Below, piece by piece: positions 18,028-25,779 of a DNA stretch of 64,000 bases; position 1 is the stretch's first letter, and each line of letters opens with the position of its first letter. Under the pieces are notes generated by a model. It worked only from the letters and a program-made list of their open reading frames with translations. It ran no database searches and was not told the origin of the DNA. Source of the DNA: Pseudomonas triticicola (lineage in GTDB: Bacteria; Pseudomonadota; Gammaproteobacteria; Pseudomonadales; Pseudomonadaceae); contig NZ_JAHSTX010000001.1 in assembly GCF_019145375.1 (NCBI RefSeq), forward strand, positions 2,145,001 to 2,209,000, in the 5' to 3' direction. The position numbers were made by a program, and so were the translations under genes.

Positions 18028-19266
18028 ATGAACGTAATGAATGCGCGACTCAGCGTGATGATGTTTTTGCAGTTCTTTATCTGGGGCGGCTGGTTCGTCA
18101 CCCTCGGCACTTTTCTGGCGACAACGCTGGCCGCCAGCGGGGGTCAGGTCGGCATGGCCTTCGCCACGCAATCCTGGGGCGCGATTCTGGCGCCGTTTGT
18201 CATTGGCTTGATTGCCGACCGATTCTTCAACGCCGAACGCATTCTGGCAGTGCTGCATCTGCTTGGCGCAGTGTTGCTTTATCAGCTCTATCGCGCGGCA
18301 GACTTCAGCGCGTTTTATCCCTATGTGCTCGCCTACATGATGGTCTACATGCCGACATTGGCACTGGTGAATGCCGTGGCGTTCCGCCAGATCAAAGACC
18401 CGGCGCTGGAGTTCTCGCGCATTCGCGTGTGGGGCACGGTGGGCTGGATCGTTGCCGGCGTGGTGATCAGCTTCGTGTTCGCCTGGGACTCGCAGCAAAG
18501 CATCGCGGCCGGAGGCTTGCGCAATACGTTCCTGATGTCCGCCGTCGCGTCGGTGTTGCTGGGGCTTTACAGCTTCAGTCTGCCGAACACTGCGCCGTTG
18601 AAAAGCGCAGCGGGCACATCAAGCCTCAAGCAGATGCTCGGCGTCGATGCGTTGGGTTTGCTCAAGGATCGCAGCTATCTGGTGTTCTTCCTCGCCTCGA
18701 TCCTGATCTGCATTCCGCTGGCGTTCTATTACCAGAATGCCAATCCGTTTCTGGCCGAGATAGGCGTGACCAACCCGACAGCGAAGATGGCCATCGGTCA
18801 GGTGTCGGAAGTGCTGTTCATGTTGCTGTTGCCGCTGTTCATCCATCGCTTCGGCATCAAGATCGCCCTGCTGGTCGGCATGGCTGCCTGGGCGTTGCGC
18901 TACGTGCTGTTTGCGTTCGGCAATAACGACGATCAGGCATTCATGCTGCTGATCGGCATCGCCCTGCACGGTGTGTGCTATGACTTCTTCTTCGTGTCCG
19001 GGCAGATCTACACCGATGCAAAAGCACCGGAACGCTTCCGCAGTTCGGCGCAAGGTCTGATCACCTTGGCTACGTACGGATTGGGCATGTTGATTGGCTT
19101 CTGGATTGCGGGACGGATTACCGACCACTTCACATCAAGCGCAGGGCATGACTGGAGAAGCATCTGGCTGTTCCCCGCCGGTTTTTCCGTGGCGGTGTTG
19201 CTGTGTTTCTGGGCTACATTCAAGAGCCGCGATCGCGACAAGGCTGTGCTGCCGAGTACGGTTTAG
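18028..19266 (+). CDS. NupG-like MFS nucleoside/sugar:H+ symporter
   Basis: 412 residues, 12 membrane helices. It begins LSVMMFLQFFIWGGWFVTLGTFL, the typical start of the nucleoside:H+ symporter (NupG/XapB) branch, and has the RIRVWGTVGWIVAG motif. It follows the isomerase gene after 42 bases, in an operon whose other products handle sugars, so the true substrate is more likely a glycoside or sugar than a nucleoside. A 13-bp stem terminator follows. Confidence 0.85.
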   Translation: MNVMNARLSVMMFLQFFIWGGWFVTLGTFLATTLAASGGQVGMAFATQSWGAILAPFVIGLIADRFFNAERILAVLHLLGAVLLYQLYRAADFSAFYPYVLAYMMVYMPTLALVNAVAFRQIKDPALEFSRIRVWGTVGWIVAGVVISFVFAWDSQQSIAAGGLRNTFLMSAVASVLLGLYSFSLPNTAPLKSAAGTSSLKQMLGVDALGLLKDRSYLVFFLASILICIPLAFYYQNANPFLAEIGVTNPTAKMAIGQVSEVLFMLLLPLFIHRFGIKIALLVGMAAWALRYVLFAFGNNDDQAFMLLIGIALHGVCYDFFFVSGQIYTDAKAPERFRSSAQGLITLATYGLGMLIGFWIAGRITDHFTSSAGHDWRSIWLFPAGFSVAVLLCFWATFKSRDRDKAVLPSTV

Positions 19267-19290
19267 AGCAGCGTTGTAATGCATGAATAG

Positions 19291-19325
19291 AACGAATGCC
19301 GCCTGTGGTTGAGGCGGCATTCGTT
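19291..19325. terminator. Strong hairpin between convergent genes
   Basis: A perfect 13-bp stem (AACGAATGCCGCC / GGCGGCATTCGTT) with a 9-base loop lies between the transporter stop and the convergent repeat-protein gene. The T run is short on either strand, but the stem strength and position suit a bidirectional terminator. Confidence 0.7.
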
Positions 19326-19345
19326 ATCGATGTTCATCGTTGCGC

Positions 19346-19645
19346 TCAAGCGGTGCGACGTTCGAGCAGACGGTCAGCGCCACCTTCGGCGACCCGATTG
19401 CCTTGCAGATGATCGGAGCCATCAGAGGCTACTGCGTCGCTGAACAGCGGGTCAGTTTCGGTTGCGGCCACTGCATCGCTGAACAGCGGGTCGGTTTCGG
19501 TGGCGGCTACTGCGTCGCTGAACAAGCGGTCTGTTTGAGTGGCGGCGGCGACCGCATCACTGAACAGCGGGTCGGTTTCGGTGGCGGCGAAGGCATTCAG
19601 TGCAAAAACCGAGAAAGCGATACCGAGGATAGTCTGGCGTTTCAT
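19346..19645 (-). CDS. Secreted protein built of six 13-residue repeats
   Basis: 99 residues from the ATG at 19645 (GGAG 10 bases before it). After a signal peptide (MKRQTILGIAFSVFALNAFA) the whole mature part is six 13-residue units: three or four near-identical (ATETDPLFSDAVA, one with ATQTDRLFSDAVA) and two diverged ones at the C-terminus (SDGSDHLQGNRVA, EGGADRLLERRTA). The diverged units resemble small Pseudomonas proteins often labelled phage infection protein; that label is from memory and says little about function. Probably periplasmic or secreted and unstructured. Confidence 0.78.
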   Translation of the reverse strand: MKRQTILGIAFSVFALNAFAATETDPLFSDAVAAATQTDRLFSDAVAATETDPLFSDAVAATETDPLFSDAVASDGSDHLQGNRVAEGGADRLLERRTA

Positions 19646-19875
19646 GATGATGTGCTCCGAGTTGCAGTGGTTGGGTATGGAGCTGATCTTACGCCGCACC
19701 ATGGATATGAGAACTTCATTGACTTAATGGTTGTTATTGACGCAATCAATAGCTGGTCGAGCATGAGCCGCTGTTGGATCGATCTTCATGCTGTTGCTTA
19801 CGTCATTAAGAGAAACGCCTTACAAAGTCGAAAGCATAAAACCGATAATCTCGTTTTTGACAGTTTTTTGCACAC
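19646..19875. other. AT-richer gap upstream of the repeat protein
   Basis: About 230 bases without a convincing gene. It is richer in A+T than the neighbouring DNA and should hold the promoter of the repeat-protein gene. I see no further coding sequence or repeat in it. Confidence 0.5.
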
Positions 19876-19914
19876 AAAAAAAGACCCGTATCAGTCGAAA
19901 CCGAAACGGGTCTT
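19876..19914 (-). terminator. Rho-independent terminator of the small-peptide transcript
   Basis: On the minus strand, a stem AAGACCCGT/ACGGGTCTT is followed by seven T. It lies 17 bases after the stop of the 32-residue ORF, so it gives that ORF a discrete 3' end. Confidence 0.85.
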
Positions 19915-19930
19915 CCCCACTTAGACGACC

Positions 19931-20029
19931 TTATTTCAAGTCGTCAAAGTGGTCTCGCAGGAACTCGTAAAAGCGCAAGGCTTTCAACAATCTCCATACA
20001 AGGCTCAGCGTACGCAGCAGAAGCTTCAT
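19931..20029 (-). CDS. 32-residue amphipathic peptide, possibly a toxin-like small protein
   Basis: ATG at 20029 follows a clear GGAGG by 9 bases and the frame runs 32 codons to TAA. The peptide begins MKLLLRTLSLVWRLLKALRF and ends with an acidic DHFDDLK; the first 25 residues would form a basic amphipathic helix. The ribosome binding site lies partly inside a 7-bp hairpin (20034-20059), and a terminator follows the gene. These features resemble small membrane-active peptides under RNA control, but I recognise no family. It was found by direct reading because it is too short for ordinary gene calling. Confidence 0.6.
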   Translation of the reverse strand: MKLLLRTLSLVWRLLKALRFYEFLRDHFDDLK

Positions 20030-20033
20030 ACGT

Positions 20034-20059
20034 TTTGGCCTCCAGGGCTGGCGGCCAAA
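20034..20059 (-). promoter_or_regulatory. Hairpin masking the ribosome binding site of the small peptide
   Basis: TTTGGCC and GGCCAAA pair perfectly around a 12-base loop. On the minus strand the GGAGG used by the 32-residue ORF is half in the stem and half in the loop, so folding should reduce translation. Confidence 0.55.
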
Positions 20060-20098
20060 CCTCCAGCAAACTTACCGGACCATGCGTGCCTTCAGCCT

Positions 20099-20222
20099 AC
20101 ATGTTGGTGTAGCTAGTGAGGCGGCCGGTTGAAATCCCTCCGAGACATCATTCCGGCGCGGGTGCGAATCCGCGTCAGAGGGCGTGAAACCTTTTGCGCC
20201 CCCAGCCAAACCTCACAGCTCT
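20099..20222 (-). pseudogene. Ash-like fragment with structured leader, copy 1
   Basis: On the minus strand a frame open from about 20222 reads ...VWLGAQKVSRPLTRIRTRAG MMSRRDFNRPPH and stops at 20113, with no good start codon. The RIRTRAG...RPPH pattern recalls proteins in many Pseudomonas genomes annotated as ash-family or hypothetical and linked to phage P4/P1-type immunity regions; this is from memory. Downstream lies the first copy of a 21-base motif (20099-20119) also found at 20447-20467. On the plus strand the stretch folds with CGCGG/CCGCG and CCCTC/GAGGG pairs like a tRNA T-arm. Confidence 0.4.
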
Positions 20223-20297
20223 ACCAACAAGATGAGCGCAGGCATCTTAACGCAGAAATCAGAAGAGAAAACCCGAGTAGCCAAGGTTATCCTGCGG

Positions 20298-20450
20298 CTA
20301 CGCCTGAACCTTTGTAAAACCGTATTTCTGACAATGTTTATTGACAAACCTGAATTTAGTTACATGCGTTGGAGGTTCCGAAAAAACCTCGCACATCACG
20401 CTAAACCTTCGTTGCACTGACGGGAGAAACTCAATACCATGCGCGGACAT
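20298..20450 (-). CDS. 50-residue ash-like ORF
   Basis: ATG at 20450 starts a 50-codon frame, MSAHGIEFLPSVQRRFSVMC to ...YGFTKVQA. The start codon lies inside the second copy of the 21-base motif, and no ribosome binding site is visible. The pattern (FLPSVQRRFSVMCEV...PPTHVTKF) resembles the N-terminal part of ash/Icd-like proteins seen in many pseudomonads, which are usually longer; here the frame stops early. It may be a remnant or a regulatory ORF whose importance lies in the RNA. Identification is by recall only. Confidence 0.42.
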   Translation of the reverse strand: MSAHGIEFLPSVQRRFSVMCEVFSEPPTHVTKFRFVNKHCQKYGFTKVQA

Positions 20451-20529
20451 GTTGGTGTGGCTAGTGATGCACACGGCCTCGGCTCCAAACCGAGGCATGA
20501 AAAACCGCCCCGCGAAGGCGGTTTTTTTT
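20447..20529 (+). ncRNA. Candidate structured RNA with terminator
   Basis: Plus-strand elements in order: the second copy of the 21-base motif (ACATGTTGGTGT-G-GCTAGTGA), a GTGTG/CACAC pair, a perfect 7-bp hairpin with a 7-base loop (20476-20496, GCCTCGG-CTCCAAA-CCGAGGC), then a terminator stem with eight T (20500-20529). This looks like the 3' part of a small RNA antisense to the ash-like ORF. The family comparison to phage C4/CI immunity RNAs is inference; its 5' end is not visible. Confidence 0.4.
20500..20529. terminator. Rho-independent terminator, mainly plus strand
   Basis: AAAACCGCC-CCGCGAA-GGCGGTTTT with a run of eight T on the plus strand and five on the minus strand. On the plus strand it ends a transcript coming from the cryptic region before the AraC gene. 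Confidence 0.82.
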
Positions 20530-20674
20530 CGTCTGCGTTTTCTGGTCCCCTCCCATCCAAGGCACGTTGCCTGACGCGATCCCCCTGCGCACCTGCACAA
20601 ATCTTCTAAACACTCTCCTCCCCCACGCGGTATTTTAGAAACGCCCCTGCTCAACCGCCCTATGGAGTCCTCCC

Positions 20675-21511
20675 ATGGACAAACGCAACTGGATCTCTCT
20701 CTCCCAGGATGTCGATACCGGGATCGAGTCGATTCGTGCACATTTCCGTGGGCATGCCTACGATCCGCACTGGCATGACAGTTTTCTCGTCGGCGTTACC
20801 GAGCAAGGCGTCCAGCAATTCAACTGCCGCCGTGTGCGTCATCGCAGTACGCCGGGGCATGTGTTTCTGCTTGAGCCGGGTGAAATCCACGATGGCCATG
20901 CGCCGACCGAGGATGGCTTCACCTACTCGATGCTGTATCTGGATCCGCACTGGCTGGAGCGCGAGCTGCACGCGCTGTTCGAAGAGGCACCGGCCGACAG
21001 CCAGCCAGGATTTGCCGACACACTGAGCCACGATCCGCGCCTGTCGACGGCGATCGTGCAAGCCTTCCACGCGTTACATGACGGCGATCTGCGCATCGTC
21101 CGGCAGACTGCGCTGGATGGCCTGCTGGCGTCCCTCACCCGCCATCTCGACTGGCGCAAGCGTCAGGACTTCGATCCGCGCCTGCCACTGGTTGCGCAGG
21201 TTGCGCGCGACTATCTGCATGCCCACACCTACGAAGACATCGGCCTCGACGACCTAGCGCAAGCCTGTGGTGTCGATCGTTTTCGCCTGACCCGCGCGTT
21301 CAAGGCCGCTTTCGGTCTGGCACCCCACGCCTACCTGATCCAACTGCGCCTGGCCAAGGCGCGGCAATTGCTCGCTCGCGGCGAGACGCCAGCGCAGGTG
21401 GCCAGCGTGCTTGGTTTTGCCGACCAGAGTCACCTTGGTCGCTGGTTCCGCCGCGCCTATCAACTGACCCCGGCGGACTACCGCAGACGCTGCTCAAATC
21501 TTCCAGACTGA
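20675..21511 (+). CDS. AraC-family regulator next to a LysE exporter
   Basis: 278 residues. An N-terminal AraC-type cupin domain (HWHDSFLVGVTEQGVQQF; PGHVFLLEPGEIHDGH) is followed by two helix-turn-helix motifs in the C-terminal 100 residues (LDDLAQACGVDRFRLTRAFKAAFGLAPHAYL and VASVLGFADQSHLGRWFRRAYQLTPADYRR). GGAG precedes the ATG. The LysE-family exporter gene lies 54 bases downstream on the same strand; AraC/LysE pairs like this usually control export of an amino acid. Inducer unknown. Confidence 0.88.
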   Translation: MDKRNWISLSQDVDTGIESIRAHFRGHAYDPHWHDSFLVGVTEQGVQQFNCRRVRHRSTPGHVFLLEPGEIHDGHAPTEDGFTYSMLYLDPHWLERELHALFEEAPADSQPGFADTLSHDPRLSTAIVQAFHALHDGDLRIVRQTALDGLLASLTRHLDWRKRQDFDPRLPLVAQVARDYLHAHTYEDIGLDDLAQACGVDRFRLTRAFKAAFGLAPHAYLIQLRLAKARQLLARGETPAQVASVLGFADQSHLGRWFRRAYQLTPADYRRRCSNLPD

Positions 21512-21565
21512 GGCCCGCCCGCTGACGATCATGGTGTCCTGTTTCGACTCTCAGGAATCTCCACC

Positions 21566-22162
21566 ATGGCTTCTTTACTGCCCTTTCTGCTGTTTGCTTT
21601 CGTCGCCTCGATCACTCCGGGGCCGACCAATATTCTGGTGCTGAGCCACAGTTCGCGGCGCGGATTGATTGCCACGTTGCCGATCATTTTTGGCGCCTGT
21701 GCGGCGGCGGCGCTGATTGTGCTGGTGGTCGGTCTCGGTGTCGGCGAAACCCTGTTGCGCTTTCCGCGCGTGCAGCAAGCCATGGCTTGGGCTGGCGTGC
21801 TCTGGTTGAGCTGGCTGGCGTGGCAGATCTTTCGCAGCCCGCCGCCATCGCTGGACCCGAAATCTGCGCAGGAACAAGGCTTGAGCGTCTTCGGCGCGGC
21901 GCTGCTGCAACTGGTCAATCCGAAGGTGTGGATGATGGCTGTGGCGGTGGTCAGCGTATTCGTTGGCGGCGGCGACAAGACCCTGCGCCTGCTGGTGTTG
22001 TCGCTGGCATTTCTGCTGGTGTCGCTGCCGTGCATGACGCTCTGGGCATTGCTCGGCGTTGGCAGCGCACGGTTGCTCAGCTCACCGCAAGCGTTCAAGC
22101 GCATGAACGCGGCACTGGCCCTTCTTCTGCTGCTCTCGGCCTGGCTGGCCGTGTTGGTCTAA
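21566..22162 (+). CDS. LysE/RhtB-family amino acid exporter
   Basis: 198 residues, close to the family norm of about 205, with six hydrophobic segments. The signature near the N-terminus, SITPGPTNILVLSHSSRRG, matches the LysE/RhtB/CadD superfamily TPGPN motif. It would export an amino acid or related compound across the inner membrane. Its stop codon overlaps that of the convergent PAS-AraC gene by 4 bases. Closeness to the hydroxyproline cluster hints at, but does not prove, a related substrate. Confidence 0.87.
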   Translation: MASLLPFLLFAFVASITPGPTNILVLSHSSRRGLIATLPIIFGACAAAALIVLVVGLGVGETLLRFPRVQQAMAWAGVLWLSWLAWQIFRSPPPSLDPKSAQEQGLSVFGAALLQLVNPKVWMMAVAVVSVFVGGGDKTLRLLVLSLAFLLVSLPCMTLWALLGVGSARLLSSPQAFKRMNAALALLLLLSAWLAVLV

Positions 22163-22929
22163 TGCCCGGTGGCTTGCCGGTATTCGCGTGGTGTAAACCC
22201 GGTCGATGCCTTGAACTGACGGGTGAAAGCGCTGTGATCGGTGTAGCCGCATTGCAGCGCCACCTCGGTGATCGGCAAGTCGCTGTGCAGCAATCGATGC
22301 GCGTGTTCCAGGCGGACTTTCTGAATCATCTGCCGTGGTGTCAGGTGGAAAACGCGTTTGCAGTAGCGTTCCAGTTGCGCCACGGAAATCCCGGCGATCC
22401 GCGTCAGTTCACCCAGCGTCACCCGCCGGTTGAAGTTGCCGCGGATGTATTCATCGACCGCCGCCAGGCGCTCGAACGCCGGGTGGGTTTCGCTGGCTGA
22501 CTGCAGATCCACCGAGATCCCCACCAGGCCGATGATCGTCCCGTCACGGTTGTAGATCGGCCTCTTGTGGGTCAGGCACCAGCCCGGCTCGCGACTGCCA
22601 TACAGGTGCAGTTCGAGCTGATCCTCCAACACGAAACCTTCCTCCAGCACCTTGCGATCCTGCTCGGTGTAACCCGGGCCCAACTGCGCCGGGAACACCT
22701 GCGCACTGGTTTTGCCGAGCAACGGGCGCAGGTCCATCAAGCCACAACGCTGCACCAGCGTACGGTTGGCCAGCACATAGCGCGCTTGCAGATCCTTGAT
22801 GAAGATCGCCGCATTGGGGATCACATCGAGTATCGGCAACAGCTGCGCCGCACTGGCGACCATCTCTTCGAGGGTCTGCGCACGCAAGCCGTCAGTGCCC
22901 TGGCACAGGATCGAAAACGCTGACTGCAT
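22159..22929 (-). CDS. PAS-domain AraC-family regulator, likely activator of hydroxyproline genes
   Basis: 256 residues from the ATG at 22929 (GAGAGGAAG before it); a 69-codon in-frame extension upstream has no start signal. A PAS domain fills the N-terminal half (AAIFIKDLQARYVLANRTLVQRCG to NRDGTIIGLVGISVDLQ), followed by an AraC DNA-binding domain (VTLGELTRIAGISVAQLERYCKRVFHLTPRQ; ITEVALQCGYTDHSAFTRQFKASTGFTPREYR). It is divergent from the permease that opens the hydroxyproline operon. Regulation of that operon is inferred from position. Confidence 0.86.
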   Translation of the reverse strand: MQSAFSILCQGTDGLRAQTLEEMVASAAQLLPILDVIPNAAIFIKDLQARYVLANRTLVQRCGLMDLRPLLGKTSAQVFPAQLGPGYTEQDRKVLEEGFVLEDQLELHLYGSREPGWCLTHKRPIYNRDGTIIGLVGISVDLQSASETHPAFERLAAVDEYIRGNFNRRVTLGELTRIAGISVAQLERYCKRVFHLTPRQMIQKVRLEHAHRLLHSDLPITEVALQCGYTDHSAFTRQFKASTGFTPREYRQATGH

Positions 22930-23150
22930 CAAAGACTTCCTCTCGAGCTGAACCACCGCAAATGTCACTCGCCAGCAGATTGCAGCAACGTCGCGGCCCT
23001 GTCGAGGCCGCGCATTCATCGGCGCCATTGTGCTGAATTCGTCATCGATCCCGGCATAAAACATCAATCGCCGCCGCCGTCGACCGGTGCAAAGTCTGGC
23101 CGTCCACGTGACACAACTGCCTATCCAATAACTCACAAGAAGGCGATGCC

Positions 23151-24776
23151 ATGTCAGGCCAAGGCAAGTTCAAAAAACAGCTTTCATTGATCGACCTCAC
23201 CTTTATCGGACTCGGCGCGATCTTCGGCTCCGGCTGGTTGTTCGCCGCCAGCCATGTCTCGGCGATTGCCGGACCGGCGGGGATTTTTTCCTGGTTGCTG
23301 GGCGGTTTCGCCGTGTTGCTGCTGGGCATCGTCTACTGCGAACTGGGCGCGGCATTGCCCCGCGCTGGCGGCGTGGTGCGCTACCCGGTTTATTCCCACG
23401 GCCCGTTGCTCGGCTATCTGATGGGCTTCATCACGCTGATCGCGTTTTCCAGTCTGGTAGCGATCGAAGTGGTCGCCTCGCGCCAATACGCGGCGGCATG
23501 GTTTCCCGGCCTGACCAAGGCTGGCAGTGGCGATCCGACGATCCTCGGCTGGCTAGTGCAGTTCGGCCTGCTCTGCGTGTTTTTCCTGCTCAACTACCGC
23601 AGCGTGAAGACCTTCGCCAAGGCCAACAATCTGGTCAGCGTGTTCAAGTTCATCGTGCCGCTGCTGGTGATCGGCGTCCTGTTCACCTTCTTCAAGCCAG
23701 AGAATTTCCAGGTTCAGGGATTCGCTCCATTCGGACTGTCCGGCGTGGAGATGGCCGTCTCCGCTGGCGGGATCATCTTTGCCTATCTGGGCCTGACGCC
23801 GATCATTTCCGTGGCCAGCGAAGTGAAAAATCCACAGCGCACCATTCCCATCGCGCTGATTCTTTCGGTACTGCTGTCGACCCTGATTTACGTGCTGCTG
23901 CAAATGGCCTTTCTCGGCAGCATCCCGACTGAGATGCTCGCCAACGGCTGGGCCGGTATCAGCAAGGAATTCGCCCTGCCCTATCGCGACATCGCCCTGG
24001 CGCTTGGTGTCGGCTGGCTGGCGTATCTGGTGGTCGCCGATGCGGTGATCTCGCCGAGCGGCTGCGGCAACATCTACATGAACGCCACGCCGCGAGTGAT
24101 CTACGGCTGGGCGCAGACCGGCACCTTCTTCAAGGTCTTCACCCACATCGATGAAAAGTCCGGCATCCCGCGTCCGGCGCTGTGGCTGACCTTCGCCCTG
24201 TCGGTGTTCTGGACCCTGCCGTTTCCATCGTGGGAGGCGCTGATCAACGTGGTCTCCGCTGCGCTGGTGTTGAGCTATGCGGTGGCGCCCGTATCGGTTG
24301 CGGCGCTGCGGCGCAATGCGCCGGACATGCCGCGCCCGTTCCGGGTCAAGAGCATGGGCCTGCTCGGGCCGGTGTCGTTCATCATCGCCGCGCTGATCGT
24401 CTACTGGTCGGGCTGGAACACCGTGTCGTGGCTGCTCGGCCTGCAAATCCTGATGTTTGTCATCTACCTGTTCTGCGGTCGTTTCGTGCCCACCGCCCAT
24501 CTGAGTCTGGCGCGTCAGGTGCGCTCATCGGCGTGGCTGATCGCCTTCTACGCGGTGACCATCGTGCTGTCGAAACTCGGCACCTTCGGTGGCCTGGGCA
24601 TCCTCGCTCATCCGTTCGACACCCTTGTCGTCGCCGCTTGCGCCACCGGTATTTACTACTGGGGCGCCGCGACCGGCGTGCCTGCCCATCTGCTGCGCCT
24701 GGACGACGAGGACGCAGAAAGCGAAAGCCTTGCGCACTCGCCCACCGTCACCGCCCGCCCTGCCGGCGCCTATTGA
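23151..24776 (+). CDS. APC-family amino acid permease, probably for hydroxyproline
   Basis: 541 residues with about 12 membrane helices; the N-terminus [24 protein letters not shown] contains the unwound helix-1 GSG motif of the amino acid-polyamine-organocation superfamily. AAGGCGA precedes the ATG. It is the first gene of a run with hypE, hypD, hypH and hypO and is divergent from the PAS-AraC regulator, so import of trans-4-hydroxyproline is the natural reading. The sequence alone only shows an amino acid transporter. Confidence 0.86.
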   Translation: MSGQGKFKKQLSLIDLTFIGLGAIFGSGWLFAASHVSAIAGPAGIFSWLLGGFAVLLLGIVYCELGAALPRAGGVVRYPVYSHGPLLGYLMGFITLIAFSSLVAIEVVASRQYAAAWFPGLTKAGSGDPTILGWLVQFGLLCVFFLLNYRSVKTFAKANNLVSVFKFIVPLLVIGVLFTFFKPENFQVQGFAPFGLSGVEMAVSAGGIIFAYLGLTPIISVASEVKNPQRTIPIALILSVLLSTLIYVLLQMAFLGSIPTEMLANGWAGISKEFALPYRDIALALGVGWLAYLVVADAVISPSGCGNIYMNATPRVIYGWAQTGTFFKVFTHIDEKSGIPRPALWLTFALSVFWTLPFPSWEALINVVSAALVLSYAVAPVSVAALRRNAPDMPRPFRVKSMGLLGPVSFIIAALIVYWSGWNTVSWLLGLQILMFVIYLFCGRFVPTAHLSLARQVRSSAWLIAFYAVTIVLSKLGTFGGLGILAHPFDTLVVAACATGIYYWGAATGVPAHLLRLDDEDAESESLAHSPTVTARPAGAY

Positions 24777-24798
24777 AATCATCCAACGGGATCTCTTC

Positions 24799-25725
24799 AT
24801 GAAACGAGTACACGTCATTGATTCCCACACCGGCGGCGAACCGACGCGACTGGTGATGAGCGGCTTCCCCGATCTGTCCGGCAACAGCATGGTCGAGAAA
24901 CGCGATGCCCTGCGCAGCGAGTACGACCAATGGCGCCGCGCCTGTCTGCTCGAGCCGCGTGGCAACGATGTGCTGGTCGGCGCGCTGTATTGCCCGCCGG
25001 TGTCGCCTGATGCCACCTGCGGGGTGATCTTCTTCAACAACGCCGGATACCTCGGCATGTGCGGCCACGGCACCATCGGCCTGATCAATTCGTTGCAGCA
25101 TCTGGGGAAAATCCAGCCGGGCGTGCACAGGATCGACACACCGGTGGGGCAAGTCAGCGCGACGCTGCACGACGATGGCTCGGTCACTCTGGGCAACGTG
25201 CCCGCTTACCGTTATCGCAAACAGGTACCAGTGGACGTGCCCGGTGTTGGTCGCGTAGTCGGTGATATCGCCTACGGCGGCAACTGGTTTTTTCTGGTTT
25301 CCGAGCATGGCCAGACCCTGACCATGGACAACGTCGAACACCTGACTGCGTACACCTGGACGATGCTCAAGGCGCTGGAAGACCAAGGCATTTGTGGCGA
25401 AGACGGCGCGGTCATCGACCACATCGAACTGTTCGCCGATGACGATCAGGCCGACAGCCGCAACTTCGTCATGTGTCCCGGCAAAGCCTACGACCGCTCA
25501 CCGTGCGGCACCGGCACCAGCGCCAAACTTGCCTGCCTGGCCGCCGACGACAAGTTGCAAGCGGGCGCGCCATGGATCCAGGCGAGCATTACCGGCAGCC
25601 AGTTCGAAGGGCGCTTCGAATGGGAGGGCGAACGCATTCGCCCGTTCATCACCGGCCGCGCCTACATGACCGCCGACAGCACCTTGCTGATCGACGAAAC
25701 CGACCCGTTCGCGTGGGGCATCTGA
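24799..25725 (+). CDS. hypE: 4-hydroxyproline 2-epimerase
   Basis: 308 residues of the proline racemase superfamily. Both catalytic cysteines of the epimerase are present: C88 in GMCGHGTIG and C236 in SPCGTGTSA. It interconverts trans-4-hydroxy-L-proline and cis-4-hydroxy-D-proline in the cytoplasm, the first step of bacterial hydroxyproline catabolism. The true start is the ATG at 24799, 22 bases after the permease stop, with GGGA upstream. The two-Cys form (rather than Ser/Cys or Thr) excludes the hydratase branch of the superfamily. Confidence 0.93.
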   Translation: MKRVHVIDSHTGGEPTRLVMSGFPDLSGNSMVEKRDALRSEYDQWRRACLLEPRGNDVLVGALYCPPVSPDATCGVIFFNNAGYLGMCGHGTIGLINSLQHLGKIQPGVHRIDTPVGQVSATLHDDGSVTLGNVPAYRYRKQVPVDVPGVGRVVGDIAYGGNWFFLVSEHGQTLTMDNVEHLTAYTWTMLKALEDQGICGEDGAVIDHIELFADDDQADSRNFVMCPGKAYDRSPCGTGTSAKLACLAADDKLQAGAPWIQASITGSQFEGRFEWEGERIRPFITGRAYMTADSTLLIDETDPFAWGI

Positions 25726-25779
25726 GCCGCCACGCCGATTTTTTCCCTCGAATAAAACGAAATGCCAAGGAGTTGAATC

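Noticed and set aside
16822..18498. 558-residue minus-strand frame opposite the isomerase/transporter genes
   Set aside because: The composition (His/Gln/Arg-rich) is typical of an antisense frame, and the plus-strand genes have clear domains.
19340..19924. 194-residue plus-strand frame over the repeat-protein gene
   Set aside because: It is the antisense of the 39-base repeats; the minus-strand product has a signal peptide and ribosome binding site.
20476..20496. Anticodon-like loop (CTCCAAA, as in tRNA-Trp)
   Set aside because: The stem is 7 bp rather than 5, no acceptor or T-arm surrounds it, and a terminator follows. It is not a tRNA gene.
20298..20741. 147-residue minus-strand frame across the terminator and AraC start
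   Set aside because: It crosses a strong terminator and the start of the AraC gene. Only the part from 20450 has any support.
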